DNA of 64,000 bases from contig NZ_JAOQJF010000006.1 of the NCBI RefSeq assembly GCF_025567195.1, positions 1 through 64,000 on the forward strand, given 5' to 3'. A model generated the notes under the pieces. It saw only the letters and a list, made by a program, of their open reading frames with translations, searched no databases and had not been told where the DNA came from. This document shows, one piece after another, positions 50,030 to 57,909 of the stretch (position 1 is its first letter; each line of letters begins with the position of its first letter). A program made the translations under genes and the position numbers. The stretch is from Alitiscatomonas aceti (GTDB lineage Bacteria; Bacillota; Clostridia; Lachnospirales; Lachnospiraceae).

Positions 50030-51676
50030 TCAATCCCAGCCAATGGCGGTCCAGGCCTCTTCGTCCTCCAGGCCCAGCTTCCAGCAGGCAACACCGGCCA
50101 GGTCATTCTCCCGGGCCAGGTTCATTTTCAGCTTTAAGGATTCCTCATCCTCCATCCAGACCATCTTGATCCCGTTTTCCAGAGGAAGCTCTCCGTAATA
50201 CTGCCCCAGCTCCTTCTGCCAGTAAAGGTCCACCTGGTTGGCCTCGATCCATGCTTTTGCCTCTTCGATCCCCAGGGCCGAGGATTTTACGCCTTCATCC
50301 GTTTCCGTCCATACCCTTGTATAGAAGGGAACTCCAAGGATCACCTTTTCCCTGGGAACCAGCTTTAAGGTATTCTCGATCCCGTCCCGCACGTATCCCA
50401 GGGACGCCACCGAGCCGGGGGCGCCGCCATTGTAGTGCTCGTCATAGCCCATGATGACCACATAATCTACCACGATCCCCTGTTCCTTACGGTCATAAAA
50501 CTTGTTAAATTCTGCCGGGACCGTATTATCCACCGACAGCACGATGCCCTTCTGACGGCAGGGGATGGAAAGCTCCCTTAAAAACTGCACATAATGGACG
50601 CCCGCCTCCTGCTTCAGTCCCTCAAAATCCATATTGAGGCCGTCCAGATCATATTTCTCCACATCCGCCATCAGGCTGTCAATGAGCTTTTTCCGGGTGG
50701 AGGTGGAGGCCAGGAGCTTCTCCGACTGGACATCATCACTGAAATTGTCCAGGAGCGCCCAGACCTGGATCCCCTTATCATGGGCCGCCTTTACATAATC
50801 CTGGTCTGCCAGGGAGCTGTAATTTCCTTCGTTATCCGTTAATGCAAACCAGGTGGGAGACACCACATTGACGCCCCTTGTCTTTTCCAGGAGCTTGTTT
50901 AGTCCGGCATTGCCCTCCCGGCTGGTCACCTGGTGCCAGGCCATGACTACCTTTTCATCCATGGGCGTGCCGTAATACTCCGGAAGCTCGGCCGTCCCTT
51001 CAAAGGCCTGGGGCTCCGGCGTATCCAGACATTTATTCTGGATATAGCCCAGGTGGCCGTCGGGGGTCTGCACCTTTGACCACTTTTCCATGGATTCCAG
51101 GACAGCGACCTGCATATCTCTTTCCACTTCTGTCACAATGGGACTCTTTACCCCTCCCCGGACCCGGACCTTTCCAGACTTTTTCACTGCGGCCATATTC
51201 CGGGTTCCCCAGTCTGTGACAAATACCCGCTTCACGTCCCCGCTGTCAAAGGCCAGGATCTCCACGTCCGTATAATTATTGACCAGCCCCAGGGCCAGCC
51301 AGACGCCGTCCTCCCTGTCCAGAAGGAGCGGTTTCCCATTGGCCCCCTGGGTTTCCCCATCGGCATAAACGATCTGGTCCGGCAGGGCGTAGACCAGCAT
51401 ATTTTCCGTACCGTCCCAGTAGAACCGCTTATTTATGTGCTCGTTGACCCAGGAAATGGGCAGGTAGGTCTGGCCGTTCATATAAAGTCCCCTGGCCTCC
51501 TGGAGCTCCTGGTTATAAAGGATCGCCGTATCCTCCCCGCTCACCCCATAAAAGCTCTTAAGATCTGCCATTTCCTTTGTGGGGATATACTTTCTGGCCG
51601 CCCTGTACCCGAAAAATCCCAGTACACACACTGCGATCAGCCCCAGGGCCGCGATCACTGGCATTATTTTTTTCAT
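50030..51676 (-). CDS. Membrane-anchored GH18 glycosyl hydrolase with SH3-like domain
   Basis: A 548-residue protein. An N-terminal uncleaved anchor (MPVIAALGLIAVCVLGFFGY) is followed by a copper-amine-oxidase-like/stalk region (about 75-160: YLPISWVNEHINKRFYWDGT). A bacterial SH3-like segment lies near 165-225 (KVRVRGGVKSPIVTEVERDM, HLGYIQNKCL). The GH18 barrel runs about 240-545 with catalytic DxxDxDxE in YDLDGLNMDFEGLKQ, and VVIMGYDEHYNGGAPGSVA. Relatives include spore germination and cortex hydrolases (YaaH/YdhD/SleL type) acting on N-acetylglucosamine bonds. This gene is next to a CwlD-like amidase gene and may take part in sporulation or wall turnover. The 248 bases after the start hold no gene. 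Confidence 0.9.
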   Translation of the reverse strand: MKKIMPVIAALGLIAVCVLGFFGYRAARKYIPTKEMADLKSFYGVSGEDTAILYNQELQEARGLYMNGQTYLPISWVNEHINKRFYWDGTENMLVYALPDQIVYADGETQGANGKPLLLDREDGVWLALGLVNNYTDVEILAFDSGDVKRVFVTDWGTRNMAAVKKSGKVRVRGGVKSPIVTEVERDMQVAVLESMEKWSKVQTPDGHLGYIQNKCLDTPEPQAFEGTAELPEYYGTPMDEKVVMAWHQVTSREGNAGLNKLLEKTRGVNVVSPTWFALTDNEGNYSSLADQDYVKAAHDKGIQVWALLDNFSDDVQSEKLLASTSTRKKLIDSLMADVEKYDLDGLNMDFEGLKQEAGVHYVQFLRELSIPCRQKGIVLSVDNTVPAEFNKFYDRKEQGIVVDYVVIMGYDEHYNGGAPGSVASLGYVRDGIENTLKLVPREKVILGVPFYTRVWTETDEGVKSSALGIEEAKAWIEANQVDLYWQKELGQYYGELPLENGIKMVWMEDEESLKLKMNLARENDLAGVACWKLGLEDEEAWTAIGWD

Positions 51677-51924
51677 TTGCGCTCTCTTTCCTTTCCGATG
51701 ACCCGCGCCGTGTACGGCGGCTTCCATGGGTTGGTTTTCTTCTGATATCCCCGATTATATCATAGGGGTATGGTTTTGTTTATTAATTTTTTGTAACGAT
51801 TTTGTATCAGATCCCTCCCGCCGCCTGCGCATCCAAAAGCATCATATTCGGCAGAACAGCATCTTCCGGCCGCGCAGGCTCCTCCCTTTTCTTCCCATCC
51901 CCCCTTTTCCTTCCTTAAGTATTT

Positions 51925-52239
51925 TTATTCCTCCGGCTTTTTCAGATCCTCCCGGCTGAGATACACCTTGTCGAACCGTACCTCCTTCAGCCCTCCGGAT
52001 TCTGCCTGTACATAATCTCCCATATAAAACATATTATCGTCGCGTATTTCAAACAGCTTTTCCCATTCCGGCGGACCGGAGACCCGGCCATCCACATAAA
52101 TGGCGATCCCTTTTTCTGAAAGCCGCCTCAGCCCGCCCAGATACTGCTGCTTTTCTTTCTCTTTCCAGTCCTCTGTTCCTTCGCCTGCCCCCTGGCAGCC
52201 TGCCTTCTCCTCCGTATGCTCGCGTACATCTTTTTCCAT
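51925..52239 (-). CDS. Conserved-looking small protein in the kinase/ParA-like operon
   Basis: A 104-residue acidic/basic protein. The first half (EKDVREHTEEKAGCQGAGEG, KEKEKQQYLGGLRRLSE) is charged and helical. The second half is beta-like (GIAIYVDGRVSGPPEWEKLF, DDNMFYMGDYVQAESGG, LKEVRFDKVYLSRED). No known family recognised. GGGAAGGG precedes the ATG. It is the last gene after the kinase and ParA-like genes on the same strand with an 81-nt gap, so it is probably part of their function. Confidence 0.6.
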   Translation of the reverse strand: MEKDVREHTEEKAGCQGAGEGTEDWKEKEKQQYLGGLRRLSEKGIAIYVDGRVSGPPEWEKLFEIRDDNMFYMGDYVQAESGGLKEVRFDKVYLSREDLKKPEE

Positions 52240-52320
52240 ATTCCCTTCCCCTTTTCCCGCCGGCGGACCCTTTGGAGGGCTTCTGTGACATATTCCCCGC
52301 CGCCGGCGTATTCTTCCTGG

Positions 52321-52923
52321 TCAGACCAGCTTTTCAAAAAATATTCCGCATTCCTCTGTAACAGAAAAAGCGTCCGCTGAAAACGGAATCCGTCTGGAAA
52401 GGATGCCAAAACGTCTCCAAAACTCTTTTCTGGTCTCATCGCTGCCAAAAACGGCCAGATACTGCCAGCTCTCTTTTTCCGTCCGCTCCCTTTCCATGGC
52501 GAACTCCCGGAGATTTTCCTGCTGCCATTCGCTGAAGGAGGCCACCACGAACTGTTTTTCGCAGCGCAGAAACTCTGCGGTATCTCCCTCCTCCAGCACG
52601 CCGAAATCGATCAGAATATCGTCGTACCCGGCTCCCAGGGCCATGGCAAGCTCCCTGGGACCGGCATGCTTAAAATAATCTGCCTCCAGGACCCGGTAGG
52701 CAGAGCTCTCCCGCACCATTCCCGTGCAGACCTTCTCCAGCCGTTCCAGGTCGCCTGTGCTGTTCCACTCCATAAGAGCCGCCCGTCTTCTCCTGTAACC
52801 GGCCAGATAATTGAGCAGCATAATGGAAAAATGCGTACAGCCCACGCTGTGTCCTGCCGCCGCGATCCCTATGAGCCTGGTCTTCTGGTCCAGAAGCCCC
52901 TGCGTCTCTTTTTTCTTTCCCAT
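52321..52923 (-). CDS. ParA/TadZ-like P-loop protein
   Basis: A 200-residue protein starting with a degenerate Walker A, IGIAAAGHSVGCTHFSIMLL, in which the Gly-Lys is replaced by Gly-Cys-Thr-His. It also carries the MinD/ParA-like continuation AALMEWN and DDILIDFGVLEEG (Walker A' /B-like strands). These traits recall TadZ/CpaE atypical ATPases that localise protein complexes without classical ATP hydrolysis. The same motif type, GARPGIGTTHAAF, occurs in the C-terminal half of the upstream kinase. The start overlaps the kinase end by 55 nt and has AGGAGG 9 nt upstream. Partner secretion or pilus genes are not in the window. Confidence 0.7.
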   Translation of the reverse strand: MGKKKETQGLLDQKTRLIGIAAAGHSVGCTHFSIMLLNYLAGYRRRRAALMEWNSTGDLERLEKVCTGMVRESSAYRVLEADYFKHAGPRELAMALGAGYDDILIDFGVLEEGDTAEFLRCEKQFVVASFSEWQQENLREFAMERERTEKESWQYLAVFGSDETRKEFWRRFGILSRRIPFSADAFSVTEECGIFFEKLV

Positions 52924-54287
52924 GTTTTCATTCCTCCTGTTCCAGTGGTCATGATCTCCCTAAAACAGGCCGCAGCATCCCGATCTTCCTTCAGTGGATT
53001 TGCAAAAAACGGCAGATAAAAACATGGAACCCCCTTAAGGTCGTCCGGCAGCTTCATGCGGAGGTCCTCCGACATATGATTAAACAGGAGGATACACCTT
53101 CCGCGGCTTAAAAAGTATCTGGATGCAGCCAGTGTGCGGGCAGTCTCCCACCACTTCCCTCCGCATACCAGTACAAAAAAGTCCGCCTCCGGCAGCGTCT
53201 CCTGTCCCTGCCAGGCCGTTCCTATGTCCTTAATGATAATTGGAAAATAACGATATGGCATTTTTACTGTTCTGCCATAGTATGGACGGATATGTAAGGA
53301 TCCGATGTGGAATACGCCGGCGCCGTCCGGTCTTGCTTTTGTATTTCTCATGAACAGCCGGACAGCATCCGTATCGTATTCTTCCTGATACAATGCTGGA
53401 TACCCGTTTCGGGTCAAGAAAGTTGATATGCCAAAGGCTGCATGGGTCGTTCCGATCCCAGGCCTGGCCCCGGCAAATACGATGGTCAGAGATTCTATTG
53501 CATGTTTTTCTGATAGAACGGTCTTTAATTCACAAAGCGCCTGCTCCACTTTCCCTGCGTTCTGGTAGCGCCCATCCTTTTCTGCGGCCATACACCCGCG
53601 GATGATCCGGTCCAGCTCCCAGGTATCGCTTCTGTCCCCGAGACAAAAGCCGTTCCCGGGCGGTTCTCCCCGGCACATATAATATAAGAGCGCACCAATG
53701 GCGTAAACGTCCGTCCGGCAGTCCAGGGGCTCTCCCCGGTACTGCTCCGGCGCTGCAAACCCTATGGTCCCATAACGTTCCCCGAAAGCGGTCACATCCT
53801 CTGCATACTGCGCGTGGTCAAAATCAATAAGCCTCACTGCTCCATTACAGACCAGAAGGTTCTTTGGCTGAAGGTCAAGATATAAAATGGGATTATCTGC
53901 TGTATTCATGAACTGGATCAAACGGCACACCTGAATTCCGATTTCAGCCGCCGTTTTCATTGACAGACTGCCCAGGCTTTTCACCAGGGCATATAAAGAT
54001 TCGCCTTCCAGATATTCTTCGATAAGATAACTGTTTGTCAAGTCCTCTTCCACGTCGTATACAAGAGGGATCCCAGGATGGCGGAGCGTTTTTAAGAACA
54101 GGGCCTCCTTTCTGAAGGTTTCATAGTCGGCCATGGTCTTTGGAACGATCTTCACCGCACGGTATTCCTCCAGCTCTGTATGCCAGGCCAGAAAGACATT
54201 CCCGGAGCGGCCAGCGCCCAGCTTCCTGCACAGACGGTATTTACCAAACAGAACGTGTTCTCCGATCTTTGCACCTCCCTTCGGCAA
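52869..54287 (-). CDS. Ser/Thr protein kinase fused to a ParA/TadZ-like domain
   Basis: A 472-residue protein. The Hanks-type kinase domain (about 12-265) has glycine loop LGAGRSGNVFLAW, Lys in YRAVKIV, catalytic loop LYLDLQPKNLL (the usual HRD His/Arg replaced), DFD in place of DFG (RLIDFDHAQ), and the APE-like FAAPEQYRG. The C-terminal 200 residues start with IVFAGARPGIGTTHAAFGIS, an atypical P-loop like the next gene product, and end in a basic tail. Such a kinase-P-loop fusion is rare. It suggests signalling into a membrane-associated assembly system. Start uncertain: a TTG precedes AAGGGAGG, and the codon spaced correctly after this Shine-Dalgarno is ATC. No transmembrane helix. Confidence 0.78.
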   Translation of the reverse strand: MPKGGAKIGEHVLFGKYRLCRKLGAGRSGNVFLAWHTELEEYRAVKIVPKTMADYETFRKEALFLKTLRHPGIPLVYDVEEDLTNSYLIEEYLEGESLYALVKSLGSLSMKTAAEIGIQVCRLIQFMNTADNPILYLDLQPKNLLVCNGAVRLIDFDHAQYAEDVTAFGERYGTIGFAAPEQYRGEPLDCRTDVYAIGALLYYMCRGEPPGNGFCLGDRSDTWELDRIIRGCMAAEKDGRYQNAGKVEQALCELKTVLSEKHAIESLTIVFAGARPGIGTTHAAFGISTFLTRNGYPALYQEEYDTDAVRLFMRNTKARPDGAGVFHIGSLHIRPYYGRTVKMPYRYFPIIIKDIGTAWQGQETLPEADFFVLVCGGKWWETARTLAASRYFLSRGRCILLFNHMSEDLRMKLPDDLKGVPCFYLPFFANPLKEDRDAAACFREIMTTGTGGMKTWERKKRRRGFWTRRPGS

Positions 54288-54380
54288 TACAATCTCTGAC
54301 CTTTATTTTAATACAAGATCTGACCTTTTACAACAGGATTCTTCTATTCCTTAAAATTTTAATAATTTTTCCACATATCA

Positions 54381-54410
54381 TTGCCAAATCGGAATAGGAT
54401 ATAGTATATT
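54381..54410 (+). promoter_or_regulatory. Probable mecA promoter
   Basis: TTGCCA (54381-54386), 18-nt spacer, TATATT (54405-54410), about 60 nt before the mecA start and divergent from the kinase gene. Confidence 0.5.
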
Positions 54411-54472
54411 ATAAGCGTAAAAGTGTATCTTTTCGCCATTCACATATATCTATACAGACAGGAAGTGATCCA

Positions 54473-55249
54473 ATGAAAATAGAACGTATCAATGAAAACC
54501 AGATCCGCTGTACCCTCAGCAATTTTGACTTAAGCGTGCGGAACGTCAATCTGAATGAGCTGGCTTACGGAAGTGAAAAGGCCAGAAACCTGTTCCGCGA
54601 AATGATCCAGCGCGCCTCCAGGGAGGTGGGCTTTGAGGCAGAGGATATCCCGCTGATGGTGGAGGCCATCCCCATGGCCAACGACAGCGTCATGCTCATC
54701 ATCACAAAGATCGAGGATCCCGAGGAGCTGGACACCCGCTTCTCTAAATTTTCCGCAGCCGATGAGGACGACGATCCCTCTGTGGGAAATCTGACCGCAG
54801 AGCTCCTGGACGGCGCGGACGCCCTTTTAAGCCTCCTGGGAAGCCAGAACCCCGGCCAGGGTGAAGGAGCAAAAGCCGCCCCGGCTGTATCTGATAAAAA
54901 TGCACAGGCCCAGAAGGCCGCCAAGGCTCCCGACGGAGAGCTTCCGGATCCCGCCCGATACATCCGCTTCTATCAGTTTGACTCCTTAGACCAGGTCTGT
55001 GCCGCCGCCAGAGAAACCGGATCCGTTTTCTCCGGTTCCAGCGTCCTCTATAAAAACCCGCAGAGCGGAAGGTATTATCTGGTATTAAAAAAAGAAAGCT
55101 CCGATGAGCTTTCCTTCAGCCGTACCTGTAATCTTCTTTCCGAGTACGGGACCCGGCTCCGCCAGGACCCGGCGGCCGAGGCCTATTATGCCGAGCATTA
55201 TGAGGTGATCGTGAAGCAGAACACCCTGGTAGCTTTGGCAAAGATCTGA
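54473..55249 (+). CDS. mecA: Adaptor protein MecA
   Basis: A 258-residue adaptor of the ClpC protease. The N-terminal substrate-binding domain reads MKIERINENQIRCTLSNFDL, SVRNVNLNELAYGSEKARNL and FREMIQRASREVGFEAED. A variable acidic/Ala-rich linker (about 90-155) follows, and the C-terminal ClpC-binding domain (about 160-255) has YIRFYQFDSLDQVCAAARET and YEVIVKQNTLVALAKI. MecA delivers proteins such as ComK in Bacillus; targets in clostridia are poorly known. GGAAGTG is about 10 nt before the ATG. It is the only plus-strand gene in this stretch and has its own promoter and a terminator. Confidence 0.94.
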   Translation: MKIERINENQIRCTLSNFDLSVRNVNLNELAYGSEKARNLFREMIQRASREVGFEAEDIPLMVEAIPMANDSVMLIITKIEDPEELDTRFSKFSAADEDDDPSVGNLTAELLDGADALLSLLGSQNPGQGEGAKAAPAVSDKNAQAQKAAKAPDGELPDPARYIRFYQFDSLDQVCAAARETGSVFSGSSVLYKNPQSGRYYLVLKKESSDELSFSRTCNLLSEYGTRLRQDPAAEAYYAEHYEVIVKQNTLVALAKI

Positions 55250-55268
55250 GCATAAATAAAAAAATATG

Positions 55269-55306
55269 CAAAAGGCTGCCGGAATATGAACCGGCAGCCT
55301 TTTTAT
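55269..55306. terminator. Bidirectional terminator between mecA and the DUF1858 gene
   Basis: AAAAGGCTGCCGG pairs with CCGGCAGCCTTTT around AATATGAA, with A- and T-tracts on both sides, between convergent genes. Confidence 0.9.
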
Positions 55307-55315
55307 GGCATAAAA

Positions 55316-55522
55316 CTACGCGTTTTTCTGCGCAAAGTACTCGTTCAGGGCATTTACAAGCTGCTCGCAGCTGATGCCGTGTACAACACAAGCCTCTTCC
55401 AGAGATTCCATCTGGGAAGACGGGCAGCCAACACAGTGCATTCCAGCAGCCATCAGGATATTGGCGGTATTGATATCTGCACGGAGCAGTTCTCCCATAA
55501 GTGTTTCCTTTGTTACCTGCAT
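55316..55522 (-). CDS. DUF1858 domain protein
   Basis: A 68-residue protein: MQVTKETLMGELLRADINTA, NILMAAGMHCVGCPSSQMES, LEEACVVHGI. The CVGCP motif is the mark of the DUF1858/ScdA N-terminal-like family; the cysteine pair may bind metal or nitric-oxide-related ligands. Function unproven. GGAGGA precedes the ATG. It ends at a bidirectional terminator. Confidence 0.88.
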   Translation of the reverse strand: MQVTKETLMGELLRADINTANILMAAGMHCVGCPSSQMESLEEACVVHGISCEQLVNALNEYFAQKNA

Positions 55523-55692
55523 GAACAGTTCCTCCTTCTAATACTTTTGTACTGCTACACAAAAAGTATAATACTTTTCGTTTCACTTGGCAAGGCGGAT
55601 TTTATATAAAGGGGCTGCTAAATTCTGCATGGCCGCCGGATCCTCCCGGAAATCGTTCCGCTCTGTCCGGAGCATGCCCACTGACCGCAAAA

Positions 55693-55722
55693 AGCCCCGG
55701 AAACACCAGGCTTCCAGGGCTG
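55693..55722 (-). terminator. Terminator of the rpsF-ssb-rpsR operon
   Basis: On the minus strand AGCCCTGGAAG pairs with TTTCCGGGGCT, followed by TTTTTG. It lies 15 nt after the rpsR stop. Confidence 0.8.
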
Positions 55723-55736
55723 TCACATGTCAAATA

Positions 55737-56003
55737 TTATTCACATGTATAGGGCATAAGAGCTAAATGTCTTGCTCTCTTGATCGCAACAGTTAAAGCT
55801 CTCTGGTGCTTTGCACAGTTGCCGGTGATTCTTCTGGGAAGGATCTTACCTCTCTCAGATACGTATCTCTTTAACTTGTTTACGTCCTTGTAATCGATCT
55901 CGCCGTTCTTATCGCCGCAGAATACGCAGACTTTTTTTCTTCTATGCATGCCGCCTCTTCTTACTCTGGAAGAATCGGATTTGCCGTCTTTATTAAATGC
56001 CAT
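55737..56003 (-). CDS. rpsR: 30S ribosomal protein S18
   Basis: An 88-residue protein with the S18 core YKDVNKLKRYVSERGKILPR, RITGNCAKHQRALTVAIKRA, RHLALMPY. The N-terminus KKVCVFCGDKNGEID with Cys pairs shows the zinc-binding (C+) form. Last gene of the rpsF-ssb-rpsR operon, 22 nt after ssb. Confidence 0.98.
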   Translation of the reverse strand: MAFNKDGKSDSSRVRRGGMHRRKKVCVFCGDKNGEIDYKDVNKLKRYVSERGKILPRRITGNCAKHQRALTVAIKRARHLALMPYTCE

Positions 56004-56025
56004 TTTTAATTACCTCCTGTCAGAA

Positions 56026-56517
56026 TTAATTGAATGGAAGTCCTTCGTCCTCGACTCCATCAGGAATATTCATAAATCCGTCGCCGATGGCACTGGACGG
56101 AGCAGGTCTTGTCCCCTGCTGGTAGCTGCTGCGGTTATTGTTCCCGCCATAGCTTCCGCCGCCAAAGCCGCTGTCGCCGCCCTGGTTCTTGCTGTCGGCA
56201 AACTCCTGGTCCTCTACGATCACATCGGTCGTATAGACCTTCTGGCCATCCTTATTTACATAGCTGCCGGTCTGGATCCTGCCGGACACCAGCACGCGCA
56301 TGCCCTGGCGGAAATACTTCTCAGCAAATTCGCCGGCGCGGTCAAAGGCTACGATATTGATAAAATCCGCAGTCTGACCCTGGTCTCCGTCCTGGCTTCT
56401 TCTGCCTCTCCGGTCAACGGCCAGCGTATATCTGGCAATGGCCATGGAACGCTCGCCCTGGGAATAACGCACTTCGGGATCTCTGGTCAATCTACCCATA
56501 AGGATAACTTTATTCAT
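56026..56517 (-). CDS. ssb: Single-stranded DNA-binding protein
   Basis: A 163-residue protein with an OB fold in the first 105 residues (MNKVILMGRLTRDPEVRYSQ, FINIVAFDRAGEFAEKYFRQ, GMRVLVSGRIQTGSYVNKDG). A Gly/Asn-rich disordered linker follows (GGDSGFGGGSYGGNNNRSSY). The acidic C-terminal tip EDEGLPFN recruits replication and repair partners. It lies between rpsF and rpsR, as in most Bacillota. Confidence 0.98.
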   Translation of the reverse strand: MNKVILMGRLTRDPEVRYSQGERSMAIARYTLAVDRRGRRSQDGDQGQTADFINIVAFDRAGEFAEKYFRQGMRVLVSGRIQTGSYVNKDGQKVYTTDVIVEDQEFADSKNQGGDSGFGGGSYGGNNNRSSYQQGTRPAPSSAIGDGFMNIPDGVEDEGLPFN

Positions 56518-56535
56518 ATAATCACACTTTCTTTA

Positions 56536-56823
56536 TTAAGCGTCCTGTCTTACGCAAAGGTAACGGATCACAGACTCCATGATGCGGACATGTGCCTCTA
56601 CCTCGTTCGGGCAGTTGGAATCACCTTCAAAATGAATGAAGTAGTAGAATCCCTCTTTCATTTTCTGGATCTCGTAAGCAAGCTTTTTCTTGCCCCATTC
56701 ATCCACATCTGTAACAGTTCCGCCGAAACGGGTGATATAGCCTTTCACCTTCTCCAGAGCGGCTGTTCTCTCATCGTCCTCAAGCTTTGCGCTCAGAACA
56801 ACTGCTAATTCGTATTTGTTCAT
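56536..56823 (-). CDS. rpsF: 30S ribosomal protein S6
   Basis: A 95-residue protein: MNKYELAVVLSAKLEDDERT, GGTVTDVDEWGKKKLAYEIQ, KMKEGFYYFIHFEG, and VRIMESVIRYLCVR. It binds S18 in the central domain of the small subunit. The start has AAGGAGG 10 nt upstream. First gene of the operon; a good promoter is at 56902-56930, leaving about 70 nt of leader, where an S6:S18 feedback site could sit. Confidence 0.98.
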   Translation of the reverse strand: MNKYELAVVLSAKLEDDERTAALEKVKGYITRFGGTVTDVDEWGKKKLAYEIQKMKEGFYYFIHFEGDSNCPNEVEAHVRIMESVIRYLCVRQDA

Positions 56824-56901
56824 AGTTTCTTTCCCTCCTTGTGGTCTCTGGCCCCCGCTTTTCAGTAACGAGAGCAAGGAATTAATATGTCACAGGTAAT
56901 C

Positions 56902-56930
56902 ATCATAGCAAATATATGAGGAAAATGCAA
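56902..56930 (-). promoter_or_regulatory. Promoter of rpsF-ssb-rpsR
   Basis: On the minus strand TTGCAT (56930-56925), a 17-nt spacer, and TATGAT (56907-56902). Confidence 0.75.
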
Positions 56931-56997
56931 GTATTTTCTTTGTTTTTTCTTCATTTTAAGCTGATCTTCCATTTCCCGTCACAGAAAACAGGCAGCC

Positions 56998-57909
56998 TTA
57001 AAATAAGCGCTGCCCATTATCCAAACATATTCTCTGTACCTTATTGCAGAAATGATTCTTCATTTCCTCTTTCCACCCGCCACTCCCATAAATACTCCAG
57101 AGCGGCTCACCATCCATATCCATTCTAAGCGGATAATTTGCTTCTATAAAGTCCAGACTCATCTCTTTCCCCTGCTCCCTTGCAGCACAAAGGAGCCGAT
57201 CTGCGCATTCTTCTGCCATGTCCTCCAGCCCTTTACAGACCGCAGACCTTCCCATATCTCCCAGAATATCCTCCGCTGCCTGGGCAATATGAAAATACAA
57301 TTTAATAAATAATGTTCCGAATCCGGATTTACCCTGTGCCTGGGCCAGTTGCTTCACTGGCCCGGAATATTCCGGATCATACTCCTCAAAACATACTGCC
57401 CGAAGTTCCTCCGGCAGTGTCTCCGGCCGAAGTACCACATTAAATGCACAATATTCATCTTCCGGCTGAGTCTGTGTCTTCGCCAGATTTACTTTCGTGT
57501 ATCCAAATGCATAATGTCCGTAACAGGCCCGATGGAATTCCTCGCAGTAAATACGTCCGATTTCCATTACCCCGTATTCCTTCCACAGGGCGGCCATCGG
57601 GCAGTACAGCGTATGTGATACCCTCTCCTGGGGATTCAATTCCTGGAGTTCACGTTTAAAACGGGGATCTGGAGGAAGATCTGCTCCTACGGCAAACAGA
57701 CTATGCATATTGATCTTTACATTCGCATCCAGATGGCGTGCTCTTAAGGCCTCTGCCCGGTCTCTTCCAAACCGGCGTGTTCCCTCCCTTAATGCCCGTT
57801 CTCCTTTTTCTCCGCACTGTTCCAAAAGACTTTTGCCCAGAAATGCATATAGCAATGTATAATGATCTGCCAGATTCATAATCTGCATTTCGTTCAATGT
57901 ATACTTCAT
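56998..57909 (-). CDS. L-2-amino-thiazoline-4-carboxylate hydrolase-like protein, copy 1
   Basis: A 303-residue protein of the ATC hydrolase family (bacterial ring-opening enzymes known from L-cysteine production from aminothiazoline carboxylate). Conserved-looking segments shared with its upstream paralog: LLEQCGEKGERALREGTRRF, CPMAALWKEYGVMEIGRIYC, EEFHRACYG, and Asn-x-x-K-T in KVNLAKTQTQPEDEYCAFNV. The cysteines in TLYCPMAALW and GRIYCEEFH are candidates for catalysis or metal binding. Its ATG overlaps the stop of copy 2 (TTATGA) and has AGGGAGG upstream. Last gene of the operon that starts with the NhaC-type antiporter. The actual substrate is unknown; the family assignment is by pattern recognition. 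Confidence 0.7.
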   Translation of the reverse strand: MKYTLNEMQIMNLADHYTLLYAFLGKSLLEQCGEKGERALREGTRRFGRDRAEALRARHLDANVKINMHSLFAVGADLPPDPRFKRELQELNPQERVSHTLYCPMAALWKEYGVMEIGRIYCEEFHRACYGHYAFGYTKVNLAKTQTQPEDEYCAFNVVLRPETLPEELRAVCFEEYDPEYSGPVKQLAQAQGKSGFGTLFIKLYFHIAQAAEDILGDMGRSAVCKGLEDMAEECADRLLCAAREQGKEMSLDFIEANYPLRMDMDGEPLWSIYGSGGWKEEMKNHFCNKVQRICLDNGQRLF

